43,953 bases of DNA from Lentisphaerales bacterium (GCA_022446985.1 JAKVBD010000043.1:1-43953), one strand, 5' to 3'; positions 1 through 9,284 are shown, numbered from the stretch's first letter. Numbers and translations are program-made. The notes: a model not told the origin generated them from the letters alone.

Positions 1-138
1 GTAAAATCATATTTTCGTCATCCAAAGGTCAAATATGCAAGTTGATTTTGAATTCTAATTCATTGCCGGATTAATAGCTCTATTGGCGGTATTTCAAAAA
101 GTGAATTCATCTCAGTCATTTCCAGCACCCTGCTTATG

Positions 139-178
139 TATGCTTTAAACGGCTAAGATATTAACCGTTTAAAGTATA
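139..178. repeat. Long hairpin at 3' edge of IS200/IS605-like remnant
   Basis: A near-perfect inverted repeat. The arms TTTAAACGG (144-152) and CCGTTTAAA (165-173) extend outward to about 14 pairs with one G-U pair, and the loop contains a further TAA/TTA pairing. The stop codon of the transposase remnant lies inside it. IS200/IS605 elements carry subterminal hairpins instead of inverted terminal repeats, so this may be an element end. A transcription terminator is the alternative, but there is no clear U-tract. Confidence 0.5.
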
Positions 179-448
179 AATTGCACTTTTGCCTTTCATG
201 AAACGAATCACGCTACTTACAGGATGTTTGGGTGGTATAGAGATCAATGTATGCACATTATCTGGCACTAAATGACCTTCTTCAATTTTACATTCTTTTT
301 GACAGGCCAAGTTATGAAAAGCTGATCCTGGATGTTGTTTTATATTACCACAAAGAACTTTGCGCCTGCACTTCGGTATGAACACTACATGCTAATTGCA
401 ATAATAAGTTGAGTGGATTAGTTTTCTGTAATCCATTTTCTTTTTCAT
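161..448 (-). pseudogene. Degenerate IS200/IS605-family transposase TnpA (Y1/HUH type)
   Basis: The reading frame from the ATG at 446-448 encodes a typical Y1-transposase N-terminus, but a TAG at 392-394 interrupts it just before the HVVFIPKCRRK block. The rest matches the family (KECKIEEGHLVPD, ISIPPKHPVS, FMKGKSAI). Two more lesions are visible. The HUH metal motif reads N-V-H where the family has H-V-H. The protein also stops straight after GKSAI, losing the C-terminal helix with the catalytic tyrosine. The copy is therefore dead and could only move if a transposase acted in trans. Family assignment rests on remembered motifs. Flanking hairpins at 139-178 and 522-536 may mark the element ends. 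Confidence 0.8.
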
Positions 449-736
449 TATCTTAATGACTTTGAGCGATTCGAGGTAAGGAAAAGACCTACTGCCGAAA
501 AAGTAAAACTGTAAGGGTCCATCCGGAAAAGCCGGAGGTTTACCGAATTTAGCAAAGCCGACTATCACAATATCCCTTGAGATACAACTCCTAACACAAC
601 CATAAAGAAACTATACCAACAAAGGATCCGCCACAGAAAATGAAATTACAAATTCGTAAACATCCAAACTAAGATTACAGCAAATGAACCTTTATTTAAG
701 ACTGAAGACTTGCATAAATCAAAATAGACGAATACT
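449..736. other. Non-coding stretch with possible IS end hairpin
   Basis: I see no convincing gene here. A small hairpin TCCGG-(5 nt)-CCGGA at 522-536 is followed directly by GGTTTAC. It lies upstream of the dead transposase, where the left end of an IS200/IS605 element would be expected. The remaining sequence to 736 shows no clear promoter or ribosome binding site for the downstream gene. Confidence 0.35.
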
Positions 737-1300
737 ATGTCACCTATTGATCGAATCAACTCGATGGGAATTATGTTTAATATTACCGACAATGAACTGG
801 ATTATACTCTGTCAAACGAACATGGCATTGGCCTTAGATATACTAAGGACGAAGAAGAGTATGTTACAGTATATGAAGGTGAAAACCCACGCCGAGTTAT
901 GCTGGATATAACTACATGGAAAGGTGTAACTCAAGGTGCCCTGCACTATTATGGGGAACTCCGCATTCCGTCACTAAAAGCTGAAACTACGGCAGGAAAA
1001 CGCGTCTATCTCGACAATAATGCCCCGCAGCAATCACGTGGTTTAAAAATTCAACTTACCCGTCCCATTCGTAAACGAGACCTACTTATAGATCGCGGTG
1101 AAAGATTCAAAGGCGCTCAGCTTGGTGAAAAAATTAAAAATTTCGACACCAAACGCGAAGTTGAAGCTGCAGCAGTAAAAATATTTAAGAAGCACTTCTC
1201 AGGAAACTGGCACCTAGTCAAACTGAATCCGCAAACAAGCAGTTCAATTAATGGCGTGGCATTAGAAAATTCTGAAGACGTCCTTTGCGAACTGTCCTAG
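737..1300 (+). CDS. Hypothetical protein, 187 aa
   Basis: I do not recognise this protein. It is soluble, with no signal peptide or membrane segment. The N-terminal two thirds look beta-rich and acidic (TDNELDYTLSNEHG, YTKDEEEYVTVYEGE), then comes a basic stretch (LTRPIRKRDLLIDRGER) and a lysine-rich helix around residues 135-160. There is no obvious Shine-Dalgarno sequence before the ATG, so the start is uncertain. Base composition and amino-acid usage look coding. Its 3' end overlaps that of the convergent SIS gene by 4 bp. It sits next to an IS remnant, so it may be accessory DNA. Confidence 0.6.
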   Translation: MSPIDRINSMGIMFNITDNELDYTLSNEHGIGLRYTKDEEEYVTVYEGENPRRVMLDITTWKGVTQGALHYYGELRIPSLKAETTAGKRVYLDNNAPQQSRGLKIQLTRPIRKRDLLIDRGERFKGAQLGEKIKNFDTKREVEAAAVKIFKKHFSGNWHLVKLNPQTSSSINGVALENSEDVLCELS

Positions 1301-2598
1301 TAGAAACAACGACTGTAGTAAGTCCCTTCATTTGCTTTCACAGCAAAGGTCTTTCCATAGCAAAAGGTTACTACTTCATCTTTAGTAATGACTCCAGACT
1401 CTTGTAACTTCCTCTCAAGTTGAATCGTCTGCTTCATCCCCAATTTTTTATCTTCCCCTGAAAAGTTTTCATTAGTAGCGATTTCTCTAATAGAAAATTG
1501 CGAGTGTAAAAATTTGCGCATGACTTCACCACAGGCGTGAGCTATTAGCATAACAGGCAGGTCTCGCTCTTCCCTTTCAAAACAACGAATATCTACACCG
1601 CCTTTTATACCTATGGCTAAGTGTCGAGTATAACCTGCATCCAACACATCCTTACAATGATCATACAGTTCATGATGCTCACCAGTATCACATAGAATTG
1701 CAAAGTCCTTATGATTCGGTTTAAACTTAACAAGTCCGTCAGCCAAAATAAAATCGGGGCCGTCGTCATTGGCGGTTGCCTCTGCGGAATTGATATTAAA
1801 AACCTCTGGTGCCGAAAGGCCGCGAATCGGTAAAGTATTCGAAGAGCCACGATTCATATCGGCTCGAAAATGATTCGCTCCAAGACCCAGTCCCAGTATA
1901 AAAACATGCCCGTCATGGCAAATACTATGAATCATTCCAAATGCCAGCTCCTGAATCGTATTCAGATTTTCAGCACTCAAGAATTCATCGTAAATCGTTA
2001 TAATCTTTTTATGAGCCTGCTCAATAGAAACGCCATCTTTTAAAGCGTGGAGTAAGATGTAAAAGATAAAATTGTGCAGATCCTCAATGGCTTCCATGCA
2101 AATATTTTTGGCAATCAAAAAGTCTTCCGGAGCGACAACATCTGCTAATTTTCCACCATCGCGTCCACCAAAAGCAAAAATCCTTGCTCCGGCTTCTTCT
2201 GCACTTTTTAGACCGCGAACTACATTTTCAGAATTTCCGGAACCAGAAATCCCAATAACAATATCCCCTTCACCAATGCCATCCTGAGCTAAACCTTCGG
2301 CATAGATGTCAGCATAACTTCTGGCGTACATAGTGTGAAAATAATCATCGATAAAACCAGGGACTTTAGCATTGTAGCCATTACGTCTAAGCATAAGAGC
2401 CATCCAACGCGAATTATCGAAGGAGCCGCCATTCCCCAAAATAAAAATCCGGCAACTTTTGCCATGGTCGAGAATAAATTTGTGAAGACTGGCAATCTTT
2501 TCGAGTGGCAGAGACAACAAGGAACTGCGCAAGTCTACTCCACCTTCTATAAGGCCAAAGTAACTTTTAAAGTCGTGCAGTAATGAATGCCTTTCCAT
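1297..2598 (-). CDS. Double-SIS sugar isomerase-like protein (GmhA-related N-half)
   Basis: This 433-residue protein appears to contain two SIS (sugar isomerase) domains. The first, about residues 30-185, has the GmhA-like phosphosugar loop GNGGSF (55-60), the GISGSGNS loop (116-123) and the GRDGGKLAD segment typical of sedoheptulose-7-phosphate isomerases. The second half restarts with a strand and glycine loop (VFILGLGLG, about 232-240) followed by another alpha/beta fold with an AILCDTGEH segment. SIS domains bind phosphosugars, so a role in isomerising or sensing a phosphosugar for envelope glycan synthesis is plausible. Ordinary GmhA is about 190 residues with one domain, so the exact substrate cannot be assigned. 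The divergent neighbour is galE. Confidence 0.75.
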   Translation of the reverse strand: MERHSLLHDFKSYFGLIEGGVDLRSSLLSLPLEKIASLHKFILDHGKSCRIFILGNGGSFDNSRWMALMLRRNGYNAKVPGFIDDYFHTMYARSYADIYAEGLAQDGIGEGDIVIGISGSGNSENVVRGLKSAEEAGARIFAFGGRDGGKLADVVAPEDFLIAKNICMEAIEDLHNFIFYILLHALKDGVSIEQAHKKIITIYDEFLSAENLNTIQELAFGMIHSICHDGHVFILGLGLGANHFRADMNRGSSNTLPIRGLSAPEVFNINSAEATANDDGPDFILADGLVKFKPNHKDFAILCDTGEHHELYDHCKDVLDAGYTRHLAIGIKGGVDIRCFEREERDLPVMLIAHACGEVMRKFLHSQFSIREIATNENFSGEDKKLGMKQTIQLERKLQESGVITKDEVVTFCYGKTFAVKANEGTYYSRCFY

Positions 2599-2836
2599 AT
2601 TTCTCGCTTTAATTCACTGACTCACAATGTACAACAGACCTGTTAATTTACTATATTTTTTTGCGTACCTATATAGTGTATGCCACAAAATTCTAACAGG
2701 ATATCCCGCAGACAGTGAACCAGAGATATAAAATAAGAACTTTCAGCTTAAAAATGATATCCCTACCATCTCAATGAGCTAATGTTGATGTAAGGCAAAA
2801 AACAATTAAAATCCCAATAAATACTTAGAGGGTCAC

Positions 2837-3844
2837 ATGCAAAAAGTTTTAGTTACCGGTGGTGCCGGCTATATCGGATCACACACAAGTTTAGTTCTTC
2901 TCGAAAAAGGTTATGAAGTTGTTATTTTAGACAACCTTTGCAATTCATCTGAAGAATCCATTCGACGCGTCGAAAAATTGACCGGCAAGAAGATCACTTT
3001 CTATAATGTTGATCTAATGGATAAAGAAGCCACTCTGGAAGTTTTAAATAAAGAACCAAATATCGATTCGGTCATCCACTTTGCTGCTCTAAAAGCAGTA
3101 GGGGAATCTGTTCAAAAGCCTCTGATATACTACAACAATAACATAAGCGGTACTATCAATCTTCTCGAGTGCATGCAAGAAACTGGTGTAAATAATATCG
3201 TTTTCAGTTCATCCGCTACAGTCTATGGTGATGCCAAAGAAATTCCGGTACCTGAAACAGCCCCTCTTGGAGCGACCAACCCTTATGGTCAGACTAAACT
3301 GATGATGGAAACAATCCTGACTGACTGTGCCAAGGCAAATGAAAAAATGAATGTCACTCTTTTAAGATATTTCAATCCAGTAGGTGCTCATGAATCTGGT
3401 GAAATTGGTGAAGACCCGGAATACCCAAATAATCTTCTACCATTCGTTCAACAGGTTGCTGCAGGTATTCGTCCTAAGGTTTTCATCTTCGGCGATGACT
3501 ACGATACTCCGGATGGTACTGGTGTTCGCGACTACATTCACGTCATGGACCTGGCCGAAGCTCACGAAGCTGCCATTGCCAAAATGAATGGCGTTAAAGT
3601 CTACAATGTCGGAACAGGAACTGGCTACTCAGTAAAAGAAATGATTGAATCTTTCCGGCAGATTTCCGGCAGTGAAATATCAGCGGAAATTACCGCAAGA
3701 CGCGAAGGCGATGTTGCTATGCTAACTCCAAAAGCTGAACTCATCAAAGACGAATTAGGCTGTGAAGCAAAACGCGGTCTAACTGAAATGATTACTGATG
3801 CGTGGCACTGGCAAAGTCAAAACCCAAAAGGTTTTAGAGAGTAA
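2837..3844 (+). CDS. galE: UDP-glucose 4-epimerase
   Basis: This 335-residue extended short-chain dehydrogenase interconverts UDP-glucose and UDP-galactose. It has the N-terminal NAD-binding motif GGAGYIGS (8-15), the active-site serine/threonine region SSSATVYG (124-131) and the YxxxK pair Y150/K154. The C-terminal NVGTGTGYSV block is typical of GalE. Length matches the E. coli enzyme (338 aa). The ribosome binding site AGAGGG (2827-2832) fits the ATG. The gene is monocistronic, with a strong terminator 15 bp downstream. It could supply galactosyl donors for the glycan locus at 27-44 kb, though GalE is also housekeeping. Confidence 0.96.
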   Translation: MQKVLVTGGAGYIGSHTSLVLLEKGYEVVILDNLCNSSEESIRRVEKLTGKKITFYNVDLMDKEATLEVLNKEPNIDSVIHFAALKAVGESVQKPLIYYNNNISGTINLLECMQETGVNNIVFSSSATVYGDAKEIPVPETAPLGATNPYGQTKLMMETILTDCAKANEKMNVTLLRYFNPVGAHESGEIGEDPEYPNNLLPFVQQVAAGIRPKVFIFGDDYDTPDGTGVRDYIHVMDLAEAHEAAIAKMNGVKVYNVGTGTGYSVKEMIESFRQISGSEISAEITARREGDVAMLTPKAELIKDELGCEAKRGLTEMITDAWHWQSQNPKGFRE

Positions 3845-3854
3845 ATTTCCAAAC

Positions 3855-3886
3855 AAAAAAGCGGGTTCTCTCGAACCCGCTTTTTT
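3855..3886. terminator. Bidirectional rho-independent terminator between galE and acs
   Basis: A perfect 8-bp GC-rich stem GCGGGTTC/GAACCCGC (3861-3868, 3873-3880) with a 4-nt loop is flanked by A6 on the left and T6 on the right. It can therefore terminate galE on the plus strand and the apt-acs transcript on the minus strand. Confidence 0.93.
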
Positions 3887-3908
3887 ATAAGTCATGTGCT
3901 AATGAAGA

Positions 3909-5876
3909 TTAGCTTAATTCAGCCTGAACTTTTTCAACAAGCTTGTGTAAAGCAGCAACATCTTCGATAGTTGTAAGATCCTGCTTAAGCTCTTTACCAG
4001 CAGCTATATCTTTAAGAAGACGACGCATGATTTTGCCAGATCTTGTCTTAGGTAGAGCATCTGTGAAGTGCACCTGATCCGGTCTTGCAAATGGACCAAT
4101 TTCTTTAGCAACATACTTCTTAAGAAGATCTCTATTATCAGGAGACTGATCAACGTTATTTGAAGCAGTGATGAAAGCTGCGATACCTTCACCTTTGATG
4201 TCGTGTTCATAACCGACAACTGCTGCTTCAGCAACAAGACCGTGAGCTACAAGAACACTCTCAAGCTCCATAGTAGAAAGTCTGTGTCCAGAAACGTTAA
4301 TGACGTCATCGATACGACCAAGAATAGTAATGTAACCATTTTCATCTTTAACCGCACCGTCACCAGCGAGATAGTAACCCTGCTCTTCGAAACGGCTCCA
4401 GTAAACTTCTTTGTAGCGCTCAGTGTCGCCATAAACATTTGTCAACATTGAAGGCCAAGGCTGCTTCACTACAAGAAGACCACCTTTACCAGTTGGAACT
4501 TCATTGCCTTTTTCGTCAACAATAGCTGCATCGACACCAAAGAAAGGCATAGTTGCACAACCTGGACGAGTTGCAGTAACACCTGGAAGTGGTGCGATCA
4601 TTACGCCACCAGTCTCTGTCTGCCACCAGGTATCGACAATTGGACACTTCTTAGCACCGATTTTCTTGTGGTACCACATCCATGCTTCTGGATTGATTGG
4701 CTCACCAACAGTACCAAGAAGACGTAGAGATGAGATGTCGTGCTTATCAACAAATTCATCACCCCACTTCATGAAGGCACGAATAGCAGTTGGAGCTGTA
4801 TAGAAAATTGAAACTTTGTATTTCTCGATAACGTCCCAGAAACGATCACAGTCAGGAAAGTTTGGAGCACCTTCGTACATAACCTGAGTCGCGCAGTTGA
4901 GAGTTGGACCGTAAGCGAAGTAAGAGTGACCGGTAATCCAACCAACGTCAGCAGTACACCAATAAACGTCGTCCTCTTTAAGGTCGAAAATATATTTAGT
5001 CGTAGTCGCTGTACCGACCATGTAACCACCAGTTGAATGCTGGATGCCTTTAGGCTTACCAGTAGAACCAGAAGTATAGAGAATGAATAGCGGATCCTGA
5101 GAGTCCATCTCTTCTGCAGGGCAGTTACTTGAAACACCTTCGTGTTGTTCACACCAGTAAACATCACGGCCGTCTTTCATAGTAATTTCGTTGTTCGTTC
5201 TCTTAACAACAAGACAATGCTCGATGCAAGGCGTGTTTTCCAGAGCTTCATCAACGATTGCTTTCAGATCAAGAACTTTACCACGGCGGTAACCACCATC
5301 TGAAGTCACAACAAGTTTTGCAGAACAGTCGTTGATTCTGTCGACCAGTGAAGGAGCGGAAAAACCACCAAAGATAACAGTATGAACTGCGCCAATTCTT
5401 GCACAAGCAAGAACGGTTACTGCGAGCTCAGGAATCATTGGTAGATAAATAGCTACGCGATCGCCTTTGCCAACGCCCAGCTTTTTGAAAGTATTTGCAG
5501 CTTTAGAGACTCTTTCAAGAAGATCGCTGTAAGTGATGACTTCCGAGTCACCCGGTTCACCTTCCCAGTAAATTGCCACTTTATCACCACGGCCTTCAGC
5601 AACGTGACGATCCAAAGAGTTTTCAGTAATATTCAGTTTGGCGCCATCAAACCATTTAGCGACTGGAGCATTGTCCCAGTTGCGGACTCTGTCCCATTTC
5701 TTTGTCCAAGTGAAACATTCTGCGATGCGGCCCCAGAAAGCTTCAGGATCTTCGATAGATTCTTTGTACATAGCGTCATATTCTTCACGTGATTTGATAT
5801 GCGCTTTGTCCACAAATTCCTGAACAGGCGGAAACAACCTGTCTTCACTCATTGTGACATCAATGTCCTGACTCAT
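3909..5876 (-). CDS. acs: Acetyl-CoA synthetase (AMP-forming)
   Basis: Activates acetate to acetyl-CoA through acetyl-AMP in the cytoplasm. The 655-residue length is normal for Acs. The ANL superfamily motifs are complete: P-loop-like YTSGSTGKPKG (267-277), GEPINPEAW (391-399), WWQTETGG (417-424) and the hinge/C-terminal GRIDDVINVSGHR block (about 520-532). The catalytic lysine lies in KTRSGKIMRR at K615, equivalent to the lysine that protein acetylation inhibits in Acs enzymes. A Shine-Dalgarno AGGGA precedes the ATG. It starts 14 bp after apt and is probably co-transcribed with it. Confidence 0.97.
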   Translation of the reverse strand: MSQDIDVTMSEDRLFPPVQEFVDKAHIKSREEYDAMYKESIEDPEAFWGRIAECFTWTKKWDRVRNWDNAPVAKWFDGAKLNITENSLDRHVAEGRGDKVAIYWEGEPGDSEVITYSDLLERVSKAANTFKKLGVGKGDRVAIYLPMIPELAVTVLACARIGAVHTVIFGGFSAPSLVDRINDCSAKLVVTSDGGYRRGKVLDLKAIVDEALENTPCIEHCLVVKRTNNEITMKDGRDVYWCEQHEGVSSNCPAEEMDSQDPLFILYTSGSTGKPKGIQHSTGGYMVGTATTTKYIFDLKEDDVYWCTADVGWITGHSYFAYGPTLNCATQVMYEGAPNFPDCDRFWDVIEKYKVSIFYTAPTAIRAFMKWGDEFVDKHDISSLRLLGTVGEPINPEAWMWYHKKIGAKKCPIVDTWWQTETGGVMIAPLPGVTATRPGCATMPFFGVDAAIVDEKGNEVPTGKGGLLVVKQPWPSMLTNVYGDTERYKEVYWSRFEEQGYYLAGDGAVKDENGYITILGRIDDVINVSGHRLSTMELESVLVAHGLVAEAAVVGYEHDIKGEGIAAFITASNNVDQSPDNRDLLKKYVAKEIGPFARPDQVHFTDALPKTRSGKIMRRLLKDIAAGKELKQDLTTIEDVAALHKLVEKVQAELS

Positions 5877-5890
5877 TTGCAGTCCCTATT

Positions 5891-6412
5891 TTAATATTGA
5901 AGTAAGGAATTAACCGGATAACCGGCAAGTGTTTCTCGACCCGGTAAAAAACCGAGCTCAATAAAGAAAGAAATACTGTGAATTTTTCCGCCAAGTCTCT
6001 CAACCAGAGCAGCCGCTGCTTTTGCAGTTCCACCTGTCGCTAACAAATCATCAACAATTAAGACACTTTCACCTTCCTGAATAGCATCCTTGTGCAACTC
6101 GAGAGTTGCTTCGCCATACTCAAGAGAGTAAGACTCGCTGATGCTGTCCGAGGGAAGCTTACCGGCTTTTCTTACCGGAACAAACCCACACTTTAAACGG
6201 TCTGCCATGACAGAACCGAATATAAAACCTCGTGCATCTACGCCTGCTATCTTATCAATTTTTGAGCCGCACACATCACCTAGCATCTGCTCAATAGCTA
6301 AATTGAACAAATCCGGCGAAGATAAGATAGGAGTAATGTCCTTGAAAATAATTCCTTCCTGTGGAAAGTCAGGGACATCCCTAACAGCTGATTTCAAAGT
6401 AGCAACAGGCAC
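5891..6412 (-). CDS. apt: Adenine phosphoribosyltransferase
   Basis: Salvages adenine to AMP using PRPP. The 173-residue protein has the type I phosphoribosyltransferase PRPP loop VLIVDDLLATGGT (117-129), the N-terminal FPQEGIIFKDITP block (16-28) and the GVDARGFIFG flexible-loop region (57-66), all characteristic of Apt. The start is GTG (6410-6412). A GGAG ribosome binding site lies 7 nt upstream, and there is no better ATG. The downstream gene is acs; both reactions make or consume AMP, so pairing them in one transcript is metabolically sensible. Confidence 0.95.
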   Translation of the reverse strand: MPVATLKSAVRDVPDFPQEGIIFKDITPILSSPDLFNLAIEQMLGDVCGSKIDKIAGVDARGFIFGSVMADRLKCGFVPVRKAGKLPSDSISESYSLEYGEATLELHKDAIQEGESVLIVDDLLATGGTAKAAAALVERLGGKIHSISFFIELGFLPGRETLAGYPVNSLLQY

Positions 6413-6656
6413 AGAAAGACTCCATTCTTAAGTATTGACATATATGCTAGAACACAAGCATCCCTAAAATGCCGCTAACCTTAAAATAAGTCAATCACAG
6501 AAAGTTTATTTTGAGCATAATATGCCAGTATATGTTGCATAATGCCTTTACTCATAGATATGACTTTATTATAATTTAAATTATACAGTATACTTGAAAA
6601 TACTTTAGCCTCGTTTTTACTTTACAAATGGTTGATACTAACGATTAGGGAAATAC

Positions 6657-7637
6657 GTGCAAATTTCGTGTGAACATTGTGGTCGAGTGTACGACAGTAA
6701 ACTAACCAGAAGTGGTGGCCTTGAACGCTGCCCAAAATGCGAAAAGCTAAACATCTTTATTCCTGTATCGGAAGTCCACTATATAATATTAGGCGATTAC
6801 CTGATTCAGGAAAAAATTGGCACTGGTGGCAATGCCATAGTTGTCAAAGCAAAGCACTTAGCTACAAACGATATAGTAGCTTTAAAACTTTTCTTTTCCA
6901 AAAAAGCAACAGATGACCACAGCTCTGCCGAGTTTATATCTGAAATCGAGATGGCCACACAATTGGTTCACGATAATATAGTGAGAATTTACTCTGGTGG
7001 TGAAATAGACAACATTCTTTACATCGTCATGGAATTCGTTGATGGCATAAATCTCAGTGAGTACCTGGACTCTTATGGCGCTATGCCAACGAGCGATGCT
7101 ATGTCTGTCGCGATTCACATCTGCTACGCACTGGACCACGTTTGGTCAAGCTTTTTGATGATTCACCGAGACGTAAAACCGCAAAACATCATGATCACGA
7201 CGGAAGGTAATATAAAACTTTGTGACTTCGGGCTTGTTTCATGTCACGAAAAAGCCTTCTCTGAAGATAACTCAATTTTAGGTACACCTTACTACGTAAG
7301 TCCAGAAATGGTTGATGGCAGTTCTTATCAAGACAATAGATCCGACATCTATTCTCTAGGAACCACTCTCTTCCATATGCTTTCCGGTTCACCACCATTT
7401 AACTATGGTGGCTTACTTGAAGTCTTAAATGCCCGTGTCAGGCAACCACCCCCACCTCTTAAGGACATCATACCTTCAATTTCTCAGGAACTATCGGATA
7501 TCATAACAACTATGATGGCAACTGATCAGGAAGAACGCTATGCGACAGCCACTGAAGCAGCAGAAGATATTCTTCTTGTCAAAGACGGTGGTACTCCAAA
7601 GTTAGTAGATTCCTCCAGAGAGAGAGTCAATCAGTAA
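6657..7637 (+). CDS. Zinc-ribbon Ser/Thr protein kinase
   Basis: This cytoplasmic Hanks-type kinase has 326 residues and no transmembrane segment. An N-terminal zinc ribbon carries CEHC (5-8) and CPKC (25-28). The kinase domain follows from about residue 44, with glycine loop GTGGNA (55-60), ATP-binding lysine in VALK (K77), alpha-C glutamate near E97, catalytic HRDVKPQN (170-177), DFG (190-192) and SPE (215-217). All catalytic residues are present, so it should be active. The start is GTG with AGGG at 6647-6650. The C-terminus ends soon after the kinase fold, with no PASTA or sensor domain. Substrate is unknown. It resembles the second kinase at 9285 in architecture. Confidence 0.93.
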   Translation: MQISCEHCGRVYDSKLTRSGGLERCPKCEKLNIFIPVSEVHYIILGDYLIQEKIGTGGNAIVVKAKHLATNDIVALKLFFSKKATDDHSSAEFISEIEMATQLVHDNIVRIYSGGEIDNILYIVMEFVDGINLSEYLDSYGAMPTSDAMSVAIHICYALDHVWSSFLMIHRDVKPQNIMITTEGNIKLCDFGLVSCHEKAFSEDNSILGTPYYVSPEMVDGSSYQDNRSDIYSLGTTLFHMLSGSPPFNYGGLLEVLNARVRQPPPPLKDIIPSISQELSDIITTMMATDQEERYATATEAAEDILLVKDGGTPKLVDSSRERVNQ

Positions 7638-7731
7638 CATTTTCTTTTGTTAATTTCCTATTTGAGATGGAAAACAACATTCAATTGATATTTTATACCT
7701 CATACAAATTTAATGCTAAGCACAGGCCTTT

Positions 7732-8289
7732 ATGGATAAAAAACAACTTCTAGTTTGGATTGATCTGGAAATGACAGGACTTGAACCTCAAACAGATCAT
7801 ATCCTTGAAATTGCTTCACTCATTACAGATGGCGACTTAAAAATCATCGCTGAAGGCCCTGAAATTATCATTCACCAACCAGAAGAAATCATGCAAGGAA
7901 TGAACGAATGGTGTGTAAAACAACATGGTGAATCCGGTCTTACGGAAAAAGTCAAATCTTCAACTATCTCTTTGGAAGAGGCTGAAAAGCAGACTTTAAA
8001 ATTCATCAAGAAGCACACTGGCCGTACTAAAGTTCCTCTTTGTGGTAATTCTATCGGTCAAGACAGAATGTTCCTTTTGAAATACATGCCTAAAATTACC
8101 AATCATCTGCATTATCGCATGGTCGATGTCAGCTCCATCAAAGAACTTGGAGTTCGCTGGTACCCCAACATGGAAAAATTCTATAAAAAAGCCACACACA
8201 GAGCCATGGATGACATTCGTGAATCTGTTGCTGAGTTGAAATACTATCGCGAAAAGCTATTTCTCGATAAATTAGCAGACGAAAACTAA
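7732..8289 (+). CDS. orn: Oligoribonuclease (DEDDh 3'-5' exonuclease)
   Basis: Degrades very short RNAs, including pGpG and other dinucleotides, to mononucleotides. The 185-residue length is typical. The DEDDh metal and catalytic residues are visible: D11 and E13 in WIDLEMTGL, D111 in GNSIGQDRMF, then H156 and D160 in THRAMDD. The YRMVDVSSIKEL segment (128-139) is characteristic of Orn and separates it from generic exonuclease III-type domains. It is 94 bp from the kinase gene upstream, so may have its own promoter. Confidence 0.95.
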   Translation: MDKKQLLVWIDLEMTGLEPQTDHILEIASLITDGDLKIIAEGPEIIIHQPEEIMQGMNEWCVKQHGESGLTEKVKSSTISLEEAEKQTLKFIKKHTGRTKVPLCGNSIGQDRMFLLKYMPKITNHLHYRMVDVSSIKELGVRWYPNMEKFYKKATHRAMDDIRESVAELKYYREKLFLDKLADEN

Positions 8290-8358
8290 ACTTTTCAAAA
8301 GCTTTGTTAAATCTCCTGATGAAGGATATAATTAGTCTTTCTAATTGAAGAAACTAAC

Positions 8359-9082
8359 ATGAAAAAGTTTGTGTCTGTCTGTTACTTGCATTTCTAGCGA
8401 GTAAATTAATTGCTGAGGAAAAACCTCTATCTATTCAACCAGTCACCCAAGATGTCAAATGGGCAGTGAAGTGGTGGATGCCACGCCATAAAGAAAAACT
8501 GGCAATCAAAGAAAAATAAAACAAGTCGACTTGGTTTTCCTGGGTGATTCCATAACTCATGCCTGGGATAACAAGGGAAAGAAAGTCTGGGCTTTATATT
8601 ATGCCAAAAGAAATGCCTTGAATCTTGGTTTTTCTGGCGATAGAACAGAACATGTCCTTTTGCGACTCAACAATAGTGCTGTCGATAACATCAATCCAGA
8701 ACTTTTAGTTATGATGATCGGTACCAATAATACTGGCCGCCGCCAAGATAAGCCTGAATATACTGCTTTGGGCATCAAATCAATCATTGCAAATCTTCAA
8801 AAGAGACAACCTGAGGCTAAGATCCTTTTACTGGCAATTTTTCCACGTGGTGCCAAGCCTGAAGATAAATTGCGATAGTTAAATATCGGCATCAATAATA
8901 TTATTAAAGGTTATGCTGATGACAAGAAGGTATTCTTCCTAGATATCAACCAAAACTTTCTTGATGAAAATGGCGCATTACCTAGGTCAATAATGAAAGA
9001 CCTCCTTCACCCTAACAAAGATCAATATCCTGTATGGGCAAAGGCTACAGAGTCTAAAGTTAACGAAATAATGGTCGAGTGA
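8359..9082 (+). pseudogene. Broken secreted SGNH/GDSL hydrolase (PAF-acetylhydrolase-like)
   Basis: Joining frames gives a signal-peptide-like start (hydrophobic CLLLAFLASKLIAEE), then [14 protein letters not shown] (block I, nucleophile serine), MIGTNNTG (block III, G-x-N) and finally DLLHPN (block V, catalytic Asp and His). Three lesions break it. There is a frame change within the first 20 bases after the ATG. An apparent one-base loss lies in an A-run near 8510-8518. A TAG at 8876-8878 removes block V. The tail after the TAG (LNIGINNIIKGYADD to 9082) is still in frame and family-like, so decay is recent. Intact relatives are secreted esterases often acting on glycans. Confidence 0.85.
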
Positions 9083-9090
9083 CATTTAAG

Positions 9091-9126
9091 AATTGCCGAA
9101 GTCTCCTTTACAAAACTTCGGCAATT
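9091..9126. terminator. 11-bp hairpin after the SGNH pseudogene
   Basis: A perfect inverted repeat AATTGCCGAAG (9091-9101) and CTTCGGCAATT (9116-9126) starts 8 bp after the pseudogene stop. It has only a short T-run inside the stem and no long U-tract after it, so termination efficiency is uncertain. Confidence 0.55.
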
Positions 9127-9284
9127 TACAGCTGACTTTCACCTAATTGTTACACTCAATTCTACTGAATCAGATAAAACGATATGTCATTTTTGACGAA
9201 CTTGACTATGAAATGTAGAATAATAACGCCCCATGGGCAATATTAGATAAATATATACTACATAAAATTTGAGCCTATACATAA

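Noticed and set aside
684..911. 75-residue reading frame overlapping the 187-residue gene
   Set aside because: Out-of-frame shadow; the 187-residue frame has more protein-like composition.
4504..4803. Plus-strand frame opposite acs
   Set aside because: Antisense shadow of the conserved acs gene; no independent signals.
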